Shown here: positions 33,598 to 46,170 of the stretch, piece after piece
Layout: each line of letters opens with the position of its first letter
Position numbering within the stretch: position 1 is the first letter of the stretch
Source: Alitta virens
Taxonomy: Eukaryota; Annelida; Polychaeta; Phyllodocida; Nereididae
Assembly (NCBI GenBank): GCA_932294295.1
Contig: OW028582.1
Location: 34,947,204 to 35,011,203 of the forward strand
Length of the DNA: 64,000 bases
Direction of reading: 5' to 3'
Made by a program: the position numbers and the translations under genes
The notes under the pieces: model-generated
The model's database searches: none
What the model was told of the DNA's origin: nothing
The model's input: the letters and a program-made list of their open reading frames with translations, nothing else

Positions 33598-35114
33598 TGT
33601 CACCATCTTCTCTTTTCATCTATTCAGATATTTGAACATTGATAAATTTCATTTAATAAGGTATTGCATTAAACCCATTTAATGACCCCTTGTTATGAAA
33701 AAAGAAGATTTAAAGCTACTTTTTCTTCCAGTAAATTACCTTTCATTCTCAGTTGCAAATTTCTTTCTCTCTCTCTCTCGATCTGTCTTTATAAATTTAT
33801 TTTCTGATGTATTTATTATTTATGGGCATCACGTTGTTTTTAGTGCGCCTGCCTCTTGATATTGTGATGGGAAATTCCCAAATCTTAAATTGCTATAATT
33901 TCCTTTCAGAAACCTTTGAATACCATAATTATCTTTTATATAAAACATAAAGAAGCGGAATATGGAAAATGCACACATGGAGACACAAATAGGCAATAAT
34001 CTTCAAACAACTGCATTCTATTCATAGAAAATGTACATAAATGGATTCTAAAGGCTAGGGGGGGGGGGGGGAGTTGGCAGAACACGTTTTAAAAAACAAC
34101 TAAAAAAAAAACAACTAATGAATTCAGATATCTAAGGAATAATTACTATTTCATTTCAATAAAGAAAGCTGACTTACCAGGGTTAGTACTGAAATTTCGA
34201 GTTAATTTAACAAGGCGATGAAGCATCAATTAAATATGTATACATTCTGTTTAAGACAAATGCATTATGTGCAGTAATATAAACATACTTTTATTGACAA
34301 CGAAATGTCTCATTGACATATGTGTAATAGCAATTGTCTTCAACTATTTTGATCACCAACTGCATGAAATGTCTAAAGCTAATAGTATTGCAAAGTAGAG
34401 GGAAAGGTCAAATAAAGGAGACTGAAAATGATACCTTATATAATTTTCATTGTATTTCACTTCACCATTAAGAACATTTTCACCAATAAGCATTAACTAA
34501 AACCCTTCTTAGTGGCGAGGTTTTATCATATTTTAAATTAATCGGCTGCCATTTTTTTAAGCACCATGATAATTTTGATTATGCAAGCTTATTACACAAA
34601 GAGGCCATGCATGTACTTTCAGGCACTAATCCATTTCTGATAGGTGTTAGCCATGTGCCCTTAAGGTCAAACCCTGCTGCAGGGTGACTGACAGGGTGAC
34701 AACCCCTTTTCTGAAGTCTAATTTAGAGTGACAAGGGGGTTTTCACACATACTGCCAATGGATTCTTAGCTTAAGTACTTGGTGTAGGTGTTGACTAAAT
34801 AATGTGTAGGAATGCTGGTAAGATTGACAAGGTGGTCCTTAAGAATTCCATGCTGCATGACTTCTTCAGAAAATGGTGGGTAATTGTGGGATCAATTTGA
34901 TGGAAATATAATTTTTTTAACCCTGCTATTACTGGTCTTTTAATAATACATAATGTAGGCCTACAATTTTATTTATGCACTGAAAATATATTTAGGTAAT
35001 TAGCATTGCAAAATGTAAATTTTGTTAGCTATTTTTATGGTATCTAAGAATAATGCTTTTTTTTAAGGGAACAAGCTTTAATCTGTGAATATGCTACTGG
35101 TCATAATGACTGAT
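33598..35114. other. No gene recognised
   Basis: A TC-run near 33765 and poly-G at 34060. Otherwise AT-rich intergenic DNA. Confidence 0.4.
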
Positions 35115-35300
35115 TTCTTAAGATAAGATAAGATCAGATAAGATAATTTAAGATAAGACAAGATAAGATATATTCCATTTATATTGATTTCGTCTATAAG
35201 GAATTAATACAGACAAGAAATGAAAATAAAATGCATAACACATCATAATGTCAGTATGAGGACAACATGCAGCAGGATTCAAGAATTTCTTCCTAGACTG
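35115..35300 (-). mobile_element. Retrotransposon 3' end with (TTATC)n tail
   Basis: On the minus strand a UTR-like stretch ends ATAAATGGAATATATCTTAT and passes into TTATC/TTGTC repeats (35115-35170). Same layout as the plus-strand example at 1580-2193. Confidence 0.55.
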
Positions 35301-36011
35301 GCCCTACTCCATAAATTCTAATCAGTAACAAACAAGCCTCGATAGGCAGAGCTGTACAACATGTGTATGTAGAGTTGTTCTTAGTCAGTGGGAGGCCAGA
35401 CACACGGGTGTTTTGCTCTGATAAGGAAATCAGCAAAGGCCTGTCTGCATCTCTGATTCATTTCTTTGATAAGATTGCATTTCCTCTCTCTTCGTGTGTG
35501 CTTATCTGGGCACAGCGATGTTCTGTTTTGCATTTATGTATGAACTTTTTTTTTCCCCCAGAGAGTAATTTACACAGTAAATGATGTATTGGTTACCTAA
35601 TTAGGAGTACGCCCATGTTTAGCTAGTGTCTGTGCCAGGGCAAGTTAAAATCCCACTCAATATTTTTCTCATGTCCAGTAAGTCAACTACTGGATTAAAA
35701 CAAAATGAAGTTAGACGGTTTCAGTCATATCCTGTTATTTTATCAACTTTATATATCTTGGAGATAGATGCGCATCAAATTATATATTATGATTTTTTTC
35801 TACCACACCTTGGCATTGAAAATAACATTGTGCACATTTATTGTCTTCATTGGTGAAGTGGTCTTAATAGTAATGTCAGGCCAAGAGCTAAGATCAAGCC
35901 GATTAAAATGTTGGCCTTAGTAATTTTAGCAATGAGGTGGTCTGTGTGAGATTTATTGGATCCCTCTATCTGTACCTTACTCTGTCTGTCCACGGTCGAC
36001 TAAAATCCAAT
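35301..36011. other. No gene recognised
   Basis: GTGGTCTTAATAG (35859) and ATGAGGTGGTCTG (35933) resemble pogo-like element ends but no pair is complete. Confidence 0.35.
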
Positions 36012-36244
36012 GGGGCAAAGCTGCATGGTAAGATGGCTAACCACATTTGGGTAACTGTACTTGCAATGAAATGAAAATAAAATTATTTTATTTAACAAAA
36101 AATAAAAATTCATTTGCAATGATTGTGGATCGAATGACATGGAAGTGAAACATATAAAGGGTCAAAGGACACCCATTTTGTCTGAGATCGGGTAACTGCA
36201 TGATAGGGTAACTGATAGAGTTACCCGTGCAGCAGCTTTGCCCC
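36012..36244. mobile_element. 233-bp MITE (GGGGCAAAGCTGC ends)
   Basis: Perfect 13-bp inverted ends at 36012-36024 and 36232-36244; GGGTAAC/GTTACCC words inside are also arranged in inverted fashion. No coding region. Confidence 0.75.
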
Positions 36245-37195
36245 TAGTGAGAGTCGTTCGTCACGTGTAGGCTGGAGTTCTCATTGTTCCTTTTTGGCCA
36301 GCAAATCAGGTTATTACAAAATTGAGCCCTGCCAGTAGAACTGGTTGGTGTGAGTGCTGGGCATAAGTTGGGGGTCCTGAGAGCTTAATTCGATCAGCCC
36401 AACTAGGTGGTAAGCCAAGAGAGCCAGGTAATTGACTTAAGTAAAGTGAGTGGGCACCTAGTTGCTATTAGAAACCTGCAGTCCTGCCAATAGACCAATG
36501 GCCTGGCAGTAGTGACTTCTGCATACACTGACGTATATACGTCATATGTAATAAGTACATACGTGGGAGGAGCGAAAGAAAGTTGTCCATAGAAAAGTTT
36601 GTTCAAGAGGGATTTAGTTGATTACCTGATGTAAACGTTACCAGAAATATACATGGTAAATGGGGCTTTACAAAATAACAATCGTTATAGAAGCAATTCG
36701 CTGATAGAAATAGAAAGTTTGTGGGAAAAGACAGAAATATCTGGGCCCTGTGTTAACGATCAATGCAAGAAATACTTGTGAATGAATTGCAGAAATGACA
36801 GAAATATCATGAAATGGCATTAATAATAAGCATTAAAAAACTGAACAATTTCTTGCCAACAAGGCGCCATAGTTCTGTGCGGCCATTTGAATAGTTCATT
36901 CTGGTTCATGCTGCGAACCTAGCGTGTGATGCTTGTAAAAATAAGAGCCACTTAGGATATTTTTGTTAGTAAACGTTATTCAAGAATACACACTTTAAAA
37001 AAGGCTGTTTTAATGGTGATGTGGTCTTAAGCGGGGTTCCATGTGGATGCAAAGATGAAAAATAATTGTGAGGTAAAAGATGAGTAATTAAAGAGTACAA
37101 AATAAATGTCATTGAATTGTCTGAATTTAATTCTAATTGGATATGGAATGAGACAAGATAAATGTTTAGATAATACAATGTTATGATGAGATTAT
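36245..37195. other. No gene recognised
   Basis: GATGTGGTCTTAAGCGGGGT near 37017 looks like the end of a pogo-like DNA element; no partner end was found. Confidence 0.35.
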
Positions 37196-37340
37196 AGTTC
37201 AGTTCAGTTCATTTCCTTTTACTAATCATCACATGTATGTGGAAGAAAATAAACAAATTATTACAAATACAAAAGCAAATAAATGCTTTTATGAATATAT
37301 ATGTAGTAAGTAGTAAAATTGTATTTATTGTAGTTTCAAT
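37196..37340 (-). mobile_element. Retrotransposon 3' end with (GAACT)n tail
   Basis: On the minus strand ATTAGTAAAAGGAAATGAAC is followed by GAACTGAACT. Short version of the tail layout seen elsewhere in the window. Confidence 0.4.
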
Positions 37341-38289
37341 TCACGGAATCACATACATTGTTCAAGACAAAATACACGAACCAAGCAGAAGCTTTTGTAC
37401 GACGTGCTAAGAATACAAATCTAATAGGACTAACAATTATATAATAAATATAGCACATTTCTGTATATGATTGTGATGATGCATGTACCAATTACCAATC
37501 AAGACTGCACCACAAATATATACTATCTCAGACGTATCATTCCGCTCTTATATGAACTTCACGATGATGAGTTCCATCTTTGTCAGTATGCATTACATGC
37601 CTGTATGTCCACAATTCTGAAGATCTACATTATTGTAACTAAAACCCAAAACAAACATTTCTATACACTACACTCCTTGGTGGGAACTTCGCTGTTGCAT
37701 TCTACTCAACAGCATCTCAACAGCATTCTGATGCCCAAGAGGTTGTTGATTGTTATGCAAATGAAACTGCTTTTATCCATCCCGAATCACTGAGCATCAG
37801 ACTGCCTGACAGCCTGTCACAATTCCACAGACAGCATGACAACATGGTGGAAAAATTGACTAACCGAATTTCCTTTTCATGCCAATGAGGTAGGGACCCA
37901 GTTTGAGTTTTGTCACAGAACAAAAAAAGACACTTTACCAGGCTCCCAGGCAATGTAATTGTTGTCATCCTGTAATTGCCTTTGCAGTAAGTTGATTCCT
38001 AATTGACGTAAAAACATTGTATAATATTTCAGACATATTAATCCGTTTTCGGTGTTTTATTCTGAGATAAAATCTTGCAGCATTCACAAAAGCAAAACGA
38101 AGCGAAACAGATGAAATAATTTGAAATGAATTTGACAATGAAACATTTAAGTATAGTGCTGTTCGCATTCTTTGGCTGGGTAACGCCTATTTTTGGCCCA
38201 TTAGCCATGGAAACCAAATTAATTTTATTATCATTTTACCCCACACGGGGAAAAGTAGTCCACAAAAATTACTATTACTGACCCAATCT
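37341..38289. other. No gene recognised
   Basis: The frame 37467-37793 has no family resemblance and the surrounding sequence is AT-rich. Confidence 0.35.
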
Positions 38290-38697
38290 GAAACAGAGAG
38301 AAAAGCTCTGTACTGGGTTGAAGGACATTGACAGGCCAATTCAGAGCCTTTCTCAACTCACTGGGCAGTATACACAGGGTGTTGACCGCTGGGCCTTGAG
38401 AGCTTACATCAGTACCATCACTGAGCTTGAGATGGATTACCTGTTGTCATCCACCAGCTTGCCAATCCCTGCTGAGTTACACGTGGCGTCAATGTATGTG
38501 AAAATATGCCAAACATCACTCCCAAACTGGGTGAAAAAGTGCCAGAATCTGCAGAAAGTATAATAAGCCAGTACAGGAGCCAACAGGATTATGTTAGGTT
38601 TGACTCGCACCTTTATGAAAAGGCTTTTGACAGAATTTCTGCTGATCCGTTCTCTAAGGCATATTATTCAGCCACAAAGGCAGAAGGCCTGATCTAG
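38290..38697 (+). pseudogene. Possible degenerate coding remnant, unidentified
   Basis: Two overlapping frames with protein-like composition: one from about 38294 (LKDIDRPIQSLSQLTGQYTQ, then ITELEMDYLLSSTSLPIPAE) to 38563, the other shifted (NITPKLGEKVPESAESIISQ, YVRFDSHLYEKAFDRI) to a stop at 38697. The D-x-x-LYE-x-A end faintly recalls C-terminal regions of some sulfotransferases, but I would not assign it. It could be one frameshifted gene fragment. Confidence 0.3.
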
Positions 38698-38948
38698 CAG
38701 TGTGCCGATGCAATTCTGGAATGGAATGGTCCCCTCCTCTTTGTAGCTTTGTACAGTTTTGATGCGATTTATTGGGCTTTTGTTGCCTTTGGTCGGTGCA
38801 AATGGCAATCTCCCATATGGCAAAAGCAAATCACTGACCCACCATTTCCTATGTGGCCAAGTATGATAATTTTGTGTACCTGTGATTTCCGGACATTGGG
38901 GCCTTACTATTAAAGCCATGGCATCGTTAAACCATTGACAGTGTCTGG

Positions 38949-39332
38949 CAGTATAAAGTTATTTCATTAAAAACAGCCTGTCAAATTGAACCTATACAAA
39001 GCTAGACAACTTCTGCTATACAATGCTACATGCCACTAAACAGCATTGTCTGGCTATAGCTGGCTATTCAAAGTCGGATCAAAAAGTACATGCAGCACCA
39101 TTTGGTAATAAAACTAAGTTGAGAGTTACCCGTATTTATAATTTTTCATTTTGAAAAGATATATATGAGATAAATTTCTAACATTTACCAAGGTTTATAT
39201 TTTTTCAGTGGTGGTGGATGTAGCCAACTATAAGCTAGGAGTAGACAGAAGTGGCTGGCTTTAGCCATTGAAGGCTATAGCCAGGGATAGGTAGCCACAG
39301 CTGTGTAGAGTCGATCATATTTTATGAAACTG
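38949..39332. mobile_element. MITE family 2, inverted and diverged copy
   Basis: Reverse orientation of 33292-33597: CAGCCTGTCAAATTGAACCT, ACATGCAGCACCATTTGGTA and CTATAAGCTAGGAGTAGACA match its interior. The terminal repeats are decayed. Confidence 0.75.
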
Positions 39333-39465
39333 TATTACCACCAATTGTAATTTAACTCATAATTAAGACCACCTCACCTGAGATAATAGATGTACCTATT
39401 TAAGTTTAGGTGTACCAGGGGTCAGCACCTGTCAGACCTTGAGCTAAAAATTTCTGAAGCCAAAG

Positions 39466-39640
39466 TTAGAATCAGAATCAGAATCAGAATCTCTTATTGT
39501 CCTTTCTGTATACAAGTTATTAACATTTTGTATAAAAATAAATAAAAAAAAGTAATGGATGAATATTGAAAGGACTGGGGACCACTTTAGGACAAGATTT
39601 TGTCCCTATCAAGTGGCCCCCATGGATGAAAGAGGAATGC
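39466..39640 (-). mobile_element. Retrotransposon 3' end with (GATTCT)n tail
   Basis: Minus strand: UTR-like sequence with TTATTTATTTTTATAC, then AGGACAATAAGAGATTCTGA and repeats of GATTCT. Confidence 0.55.
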
Positions 39641-40257
39641 CTGCATGCACAGACCTCTCAGACAGTGTGAGGGATGCTACTGCATGCTTCCATTAAATTT
39701 CACAAAAAAAAAACATTTAAAAAAAAACATGCAGACTCCTCTAAGACAATTGTATGTCAAATGTTGCCTTCCCAGTCAGCAAAAAATTATTAAGTACTCA
39801 GGGGTCATTCATTTCAAAAGGAGACCTCATCATGAACTGCTTGCAGTTAGGTTGTTAGCTACAAGTACAAGCATGTCTAAATTGGTTGACCAAAATGTCA
39901 ATTTGACACAAAATTGGCCGTTTTTACTTACTTTTCATGGTCTGCAGGATTTTCAATGTGGCTGGATCACTCAATTACACAAGTTTAGGTGAAAACTCAG
40001 TGGCCAATAACCAGTTTGCATGTAAGGTGTGTCCGGCATCCAGCTCATGCATGCAACATGTCATCTGAGCGCCTATTTGGGCACACGCATTGTTCTTTTT
40101 GTGCTTCGCTTTTCAATATCTGACAGTTTGTAAAAGTATGTGACAGCCATGACCATGTTTTGAATGGACTACTGTAGGCCTAAAAGGTTCATTGTGTCTC
40201 CCAAACAATGGCCAAAAAAGACAAAAATATCTAAAACTGGCACTTATAACTTTACAA
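39641..40257. other. No gene recognised
   Basis: A-rich runs at 39705-39730. The frame 39645-39992 has no recognisable family. Confidence 0.35.
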
Positions 40258-40335
40258 GCAGCTGGATGGTCAGGATGCTGATTGCATGAGACATTAAATT
40301 GTCTTGCTCATTTTACCCGGTGCCTATGCTGAGGA
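40258..40335 (+). mobile_element. SINE family B fragment
   Basis: GCAGCTGGATGGTCAGGATG (head-like), TGCTCATTTTACCCGGTGCC and TATGCTGAGG are family B pieces with internal deletions. Confidence 0.4.
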
Positions 40336-40529
40336 ATGAAAATGACACCATCAATTCCATAAATAAGTGATATCACAATGATCATGTGGCAATTATATGG
40401 TGCACCAAGTAATTGGCAAGTATAAGTAAAATACAAATTATACTCAAAAAAGATAGTTTACGAAAATGTGAGTTACAGTGATATGTGTAAGAGTAAAGTA
40501 TATTCCTGCTTAAGGGAGTAAAATTGGTG

Positions 40530-40840
40530 CATGATGAGTCATCGGTGACGCATATCCCTATTGTTTCTATTGTAAATGTGTATGCTGTATGATGACTCAT
40601 GATAGGCAGCAGGTCTGAAGATGTGTCATAACTGTATAATGCACCTTGAAGTCTATAATAGTGCTGACCCACATTCTAGGCTGAGAGGTGTGCTTTTGCA
40701 AAATGAAGGCTTATATCCCAGTACTTGTTCAGCTGAATGGTGCAAAAGAAGCCAGGTAGGCAGTGTGACAGCTGTTTGTGGCCCATGATGAGTCATCATC
40801 TTGATGTGATTAGACACATAGGAACATGACTCATCATACC
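40530..40840. promoter_or_regulatory. Cluster of four AP-1-like palindromes
   Basis: TGAGTCA/TGACTCA at 40535, 40593, 40789 and 40827, each embedded in a wider ATGATGAGTCATCAT-like palindrome. This is the consensus bound by Fos/Jun or related bZIP factors. No gene start is recognised nearby, so the role is unknown; the copies could also descend from one inverted-repeat element. Confidence 0.35.
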
Positions 40841-41934
40841 CACTTCTCAGTTATAATATACACATATCACTGCAAACTGTACTGTTCTTGCACAATAAAG
40901 CAGTAAACAATCCAAACTATCAAACAAATCAGTAAATATGTTATTATCCTTTCGGCATCGGGGTATAACCAACAAAAATGTTAGTGAACTCCTTTCTACT
41001 GTATTACTTATATACCAACTACAAACTTCGTAAAGTTTCGTGAGCAGAATAATTCCATCAATAGCTTGTACTCTTTGGGATTCCAGTCTGCATCTCAATC
41101 CCATTTGCCACATTAATGTCCATTTCTCTGTTCCCACCCTGTTCTTACCCCATTACCTGATTGCTCAAACCGCCATGTTGATGGGAAAGGGCGAGAGAGT
41201 GAATAAGCCATAACTCCGTACGATTTTATCGATAACCGGAAATGCACCACAAACAGGAAGTTTGATTCCTTCCTTAGACATTTTGTGAGATTAATGACGT
41301 CATTAGGGTTGAGTACAATGGAACGCCTAATGGACACCTCACTATGGAGTCCACCTCACCATCAAACTACCCCAAATGTACTCCCATCATAAAGGCAACT
41401 TCACTATTTATACCACTGAATGCCAAAGAATACTGCTCCAACCAGCGAATGTGCTCTATTATTAGTCCTTAGGTGTGAATGGTAACGGAAGAAGTTGCTT
41501 TTCATGGCTATTGCGCTGCTTATTCCATGGTGCAGCTGTATTCTTTACAATGGCCGTGTCAGAATTAACCAAGGCTCTATGATATAAATAGAACCTGTTG
41601 GACGAAAATCTAGTTTGGAGGGCCTGTCATTTTAGATGCCCTTTCAGAATAGCAATTATTAAGTTCTTAGAAAATCTTATGATAGTAACATCACATATCT
41701 GATCTTGTAGCATTGATCTTACAGGATTTATATCACTTTGTATTATTTCTACCTGTGTCTTCTATTTCAGCTTCACAACTTCTAAGAATCAGATCCAAGC
41801 CACCTGCTCTCCTGCATGTTTCAGTGATGACTCCATTAAGCGTGTGTTACTAAAAGTCGTTGTTTTTGTGCAGCAAGTGAAAACTTGTTTTCTCAGTGAG
41901 GTCTCCTGCAATGGTATTACAACTATTTGTTATG
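40841..41934. other. No gene recognised; CRE-like site
   Basis: TGACGTCA at 41295-41302 in an AATGACGTCATT palindrome, with ETS-like ACCGGAAAT and ACAGGAAGT just upstream. The dispersed ATAACCAACAAAAATGT repeat occurs near 40966. No coding region. Confidence 0.35.
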
Positions 41935-42109
41935 TTGATTGATCGATTGATTGATTGATTGATTTGATTGATTGGTTGATTGATTGATTTGTTCAATTGG
42001 TTGATTGATTGGTTGATCGATCGATTGATTGATTTGATCGATTGGTTGATTGATTGATTTGATCAATTGGTTGATTGATTGATTGATTGATCGTTCATTG
42101 ATTGATTTG
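41935..42109 (+). repeat. (TTGATTGA)n tract
   Basis: Degenerate TGAT/TGGT tetramer array, about 175 bp, with interspersed GATCGATC. Confidence 0.9.
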
Positions 42110-42609
42110 GTCTAAGTACTGGATAATGAAGTACATGACTTCAAAAAGGAATAAAAGTTTTTTTACTGAATTGGCCTACATATTTAAGGCGTTTCCTTTT
42201 TACGTGAGTTCGTCATTGCCTAATGTTTTTTTTCAAAGCAGTCTATACATGCACATTTTAAAGCCACAGACAGGAGATCAGGAACCATGACAACGGTGAC
42301 TTATGGCACCAGATAATATTACCTGTTTTCTTAATGCTCAGGTGCATGTTAACTCTTATTCGCTTTAAGAAAGCAGCTGATTGGTTGTATAATGCAATGA
42401 ATCCTTTCAACATATTTGGTGTCTCGAATTTCCTGCCAAAGTTGGCAAACAAGTCAGTCAGCATTAGTGAGTGCCATGTAAAATGACATGTTTCTGACTA
42501 AGAAGTTAGTCATTTTGACTAATACAATACATGATATCATTCATTATGACTAATTCAATACATATGACTGATAGTCCATGGTGTCACAGTATCATGTTTG
42601 AACATTTCA

Positions 42610-42835
42610 CTGTCTCAATGCTACTGGGTCTGAAGCTTAGCCAACTTGAACTGACCAGCTGCAGGCAGACGTAATGATCAGATGACAAGGCTCAGAGTCC
42701 ACATCACATACCACATTTACCCTATAGATGGGGTCTTTTGCCTGCCTCAGGATAGACACTGAGTACAAGACACATATGATGCCAGCTACGATGTAGCTCA
42801 TGAAGAGTGCATTCAGTTCAGATGACCGGAGCATC
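42610..42835 (-). mobile_element. tRNA-derived SINE, family B (headless)
   Basis: Carries the family's GCTACTGGGTCTGAAGCTTA, GCAGACGTAATGATCAGATG, TTTACCCTATAGATGGGGTC and TTGCCTGCCTCAGGATAGAC segments. The tRNA head is missing or unrecognisable. Confidence 0.7.
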
Positions 42836-43429
42836 GTCTTCATCCATTATCACTGATTATCAGCTGCGTGGTGTGGCCATCTACCCCTTGTCATGAATCA
42901 TGACCACAGAGTGACACCAGACCATCAGAAACGGAATGGCAGATGAGTTGAGTGTGAACTCAGGACCAGAGTGAATGTCGCCATCTTGTATTATGCATGT
43001 GCATGAATGCCACTACTCCCATGAAAGCATCGCGCAGACGAATGACCATCCAAAAAGCAATTGGGTATTATTAGAGTTACAGAAGTAACTTTTGAGTGTC
43101 TTGGCTTGTTGGAAAAAACAGCATTGGTGGATTAACAAATTTGTTTGGGTAACAACCATCATAGAAATTACCATAACAGACGATATTTAAATCCTACAAA
43201 AGCAGAAATTGGCACCCTGAAAATATACCATTTGATGTATGTAATAGCTATACGTTGAAATAAATTCTTGGAAACCCCCTTAATGGTTAAACTACAGCAA
43301 AAGGCCCCTTTGAGACCATTGTTGGTGAAAGGGACATCATTATGGTTGATAGACAACATTATGGCATGCATTCAAATAATATTAGACTATGCAAAGACTC
43401 AATAATTTTACGTCATGAATTATGTAAAT
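42836..43429. other. No gene recognised
   Basis: Intergenic; frame 43168-43371 has no resemblance to known families. Confidence 0.35.
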
Positions 43430-43602
43430 GGAATGATGTTTTGATATGAAATTTATTTGAAGCCCTTTTGCTCTGACTCATGACATGCATTTTAACTCTC
43501 AGGCATTGTTAATTTTATTTCTGTTATGTTTTATTGTCGGTTACAAGCAACTATGCTGATGTTTGTTGTCTTATTACCTATACCGACGTTAAATAAATGT
43601 TT
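43430..43602 (+). mobile_element. Retrotransposon 3' UTR
   Basis: ATTTTATTTCTGTTATGTTT then CCGACGTTAAATAAATGTTT leads into a TTACC array, the layout of CR1-like 3' ends here (compare CACCGACTATAAATAAAGT at 2080). Confidence 0.55.
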
Positions 43603-43755
43603 ACCTTATCTTACCTTACCTTACCTGACCTTACCTTACCTTACCTTGCCTTTTCTCACCTTACCTTACCCCTAACCTGACCTTACCTTACCTTACCTTA
43701 TCTAACCTTACCTTACCTTACCTGACCTGACTTGACCCTACCTTACCTTACCATA
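43603..43755 (+). repeat. (TTACC)n microsatellite tail
   Basis: About 30 pentamers of TTACC with TGACC and TTATC variants. Confidence 0.95.
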
Positions 43756-45784
43756 AACGTCAACATCCTGTTTGGGTGAGACCATTTATTTGTGGACTCA
43801 AATGTTGTCTTACTGAGTCCACTGAGCCTTTAAAGGCAGTACAATTTGCATCAAGGAAACACATGGATACACAAAGACAAATTTTCTTTTACAGCTGGTC
43901 AGCCAGTGACTCCACAAACCATGCATGAATTCAAATAAGTGTTGCAGATTTAGAAAGCAGACCAGACAAGTACAATGGCCAGTCCACATGCAAGGACAGG
44001 CTTGTCCTGTCACATATTACAGTTCTGCATTTGCTGTACTCGTTATGTCCTCTAGGAATGGTATTTTGTAGACAGTTGGCAGATGCCCATCCAAATGTCC
44101 AGTCCTGTTTTCATGGCCGAGGGCCAGTGTGCCTGAGCAAATTGATCTCGGTCAATGGCAAAAGAAAAAATGTTTTCTCTGTGTTTCTGATTTCTGAAAT
44201 CAAAAGTCGGCACAAAACTGACAACAAACTTGCTGTATTTTTTGATGTAGTGGTTTTTTTCTTTTTGTAATTCAAGCACAACGACACCGCCTTGCTTGAC
44301 ACCTGTTTAGTCGCAGAATTCATTACCAAGCAGATTAGAAATTTCTTATCCCCCCCTTTCTTTTTTATAAAAAAAAGTAACAAAAAGATATTGAGATTTA
44401 CTTGGTTTGATTACACAGTGGAATGCCGTATTAACACAACCTTTATATTATGACCATGTACTCACAAAGACCATCTATTTTGGACCTAGTGTATTCGGTC
44501 ATTTTTATCATATCTCACTATTAAGACCAGTTCCCCATTAAGACCTGCAGAACCTGTACCGACAACAGTAATGGCGATGTTCCGCTGCAGTCCATATGTA
44601 CGTACATCTGGCTAGTTGCAGTAGTATGGCATTCTGTAATCTGTTTCCATAACCACAACACCAAAAAATATGCACAACACACCTAGCTGACATCAGGTAA
44701 AACAGCACTGATGCTGTGGTGTATTAAACTAATGAGCTCTGCCTGGGATGCTTACACTGACGCATTTGGAAGCACAAAGAAACACAAAAAAAGAAAGAAA
44801 AAACTTCCTTTAGATTGTAGGGAACACTGAGATGCTTATATACCAACATTTGGTAGCATAAAAAACTAAGAGAAAGAAGAAAAAAACTTGTTAAAGAGTG
44901 CATTACTTAGACTAAGCCAGTTGCTTGACAACTTGAGATATATACCCTTCACCTGAGCTGGCTCTGGCCTCAGCCCTCTTGCCCCCAATTACTTTAAATG
45001 ATTACATTGAGTCCTCTATGACTTCTCCATATCACCAGGTATGACTTGTGGCTCCCCCTGGTGCAAGCCTCTCAATCTTACTGATGCAAATGTCATCAGT
45101 TGATCCCCGTCCTCTCCACGTAAACCCATTAGCTTAGATGAAGGGCTAGTGGGGCTCCTTGCCCGATGACTGACTATGAGACAGCTCTGTCATAACCAAC
45201 ACCGATGAGATAACTGATGCACATTGACAACAGGCTATGGCACGGCCAGGTTTATGACACACTCGCTATATATAGTAACCGAGTCTGCACTCTACAGACA
45301 TATACCATCATACCATAATGAGCATATCCTTAGTTAATACCATATACACCAAACAGAGAAATGTACATGTTGTTTTATTTTGTAATAATACCTTTGTAAT
45401 ACGTTTATACAGACACAGAAAGGAGACAAAGAAGTATCCCCAAAATAAAGACATGCAAGTAATTAACTTCAACATTTAGAGTACTCCTTAAACACTAAGA
45501 AAATCTCACGGAAAAATAAATCCCTAGCTAAGCACAACTTTTTCCTGATGGCTTTGTAAATTTGGACAACACTAGACGAAGTCGAAAAGATCAACAAACT
45601 CTTGGAGTAGGTTTGAGCAAAAATGACAACTGAAAAAACCACCCAAATATTTTCCAAACTGACTGAAAATCCATTATCAATTATCTTGTAACGATTTAAA
45701 GGGATAACATATTGTGGCTCACCTCTGGTTCCAACTATTACCCGGGGAAAATTGTTAGGTAAAAGCCTGATGTCCACTTAAGGC
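43756..45784. other. No gene recognised
   Basis: 44415-44560 (CAGTGGAATGCCGTATTAAC, later ATTAAGACCAGTTCCCCATT) resembles one end of a pogo/Tigger-like DNA element; the other end was not found. The minus frame 45777-45469 is open for 102 residues but unfamiliar. Confidence 0.35.
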
Positions 45785-46170
45785 CAGTGCAGCCAATTGG
45801 GCCCACCCTTCAATTCAATTTGACCTAATGCCTGGCTGTGGGCAAACCTGCCCTTCCTGACATTCTGTTATGTGCAAGGAATATGCCGGAGCTCCAACAG
45901 TGACTCGCATGCTGATAAGACCACTAATGTCTTTGTAGAGTCTGACACTGTGGCAAAAACTGGCAAAACTAAGTTTGAAGAGCTGTCCAAAGTTTTGTAG
46001 GGCTTTTTGATGTGCGTCCAGAACAGACTGAGAGATGTGGCATAAAATGCGTCCATACCAAGGGCACCCTCAGAGGTGTTTTCTTCAGAATACAAATATG
46101 GAGAAGTCCATGAAATAAAATTCCAGTTCCAAATAACATTTTCTAAAGCACACACATGCTGACTCATAAC
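45785..46170 (+). pseudogene. Possible degenerate coding remnant, unidentified
   Basis: A plus-strand frame 45829-45998 reads NAWLWANLPFLTFCYVQGIC, then a run with SHADKTTNVFVESDTVAKTG and FEELSKVL before a stop; it is open upstream only to a TGA at 45824. Composition is protein-like but the family is not recognised. May be part of an old transposon or retrogene. Confidence 0.25.

Noticed and set aside
41935..42109. CRISPR-like array
   Set aside because: Short degenerate tetramers without uniform spacers; a simple repeat in eukaryotic DNA.
44400..44570. Complete pogo/Tigger transposon
   Set aside because: ATTAAGACCACCTC-like words occur at several places (6128, 16656, 35859, 37017, 39363, 44520), but no pair of matching ends with TA duplication could be bounded.
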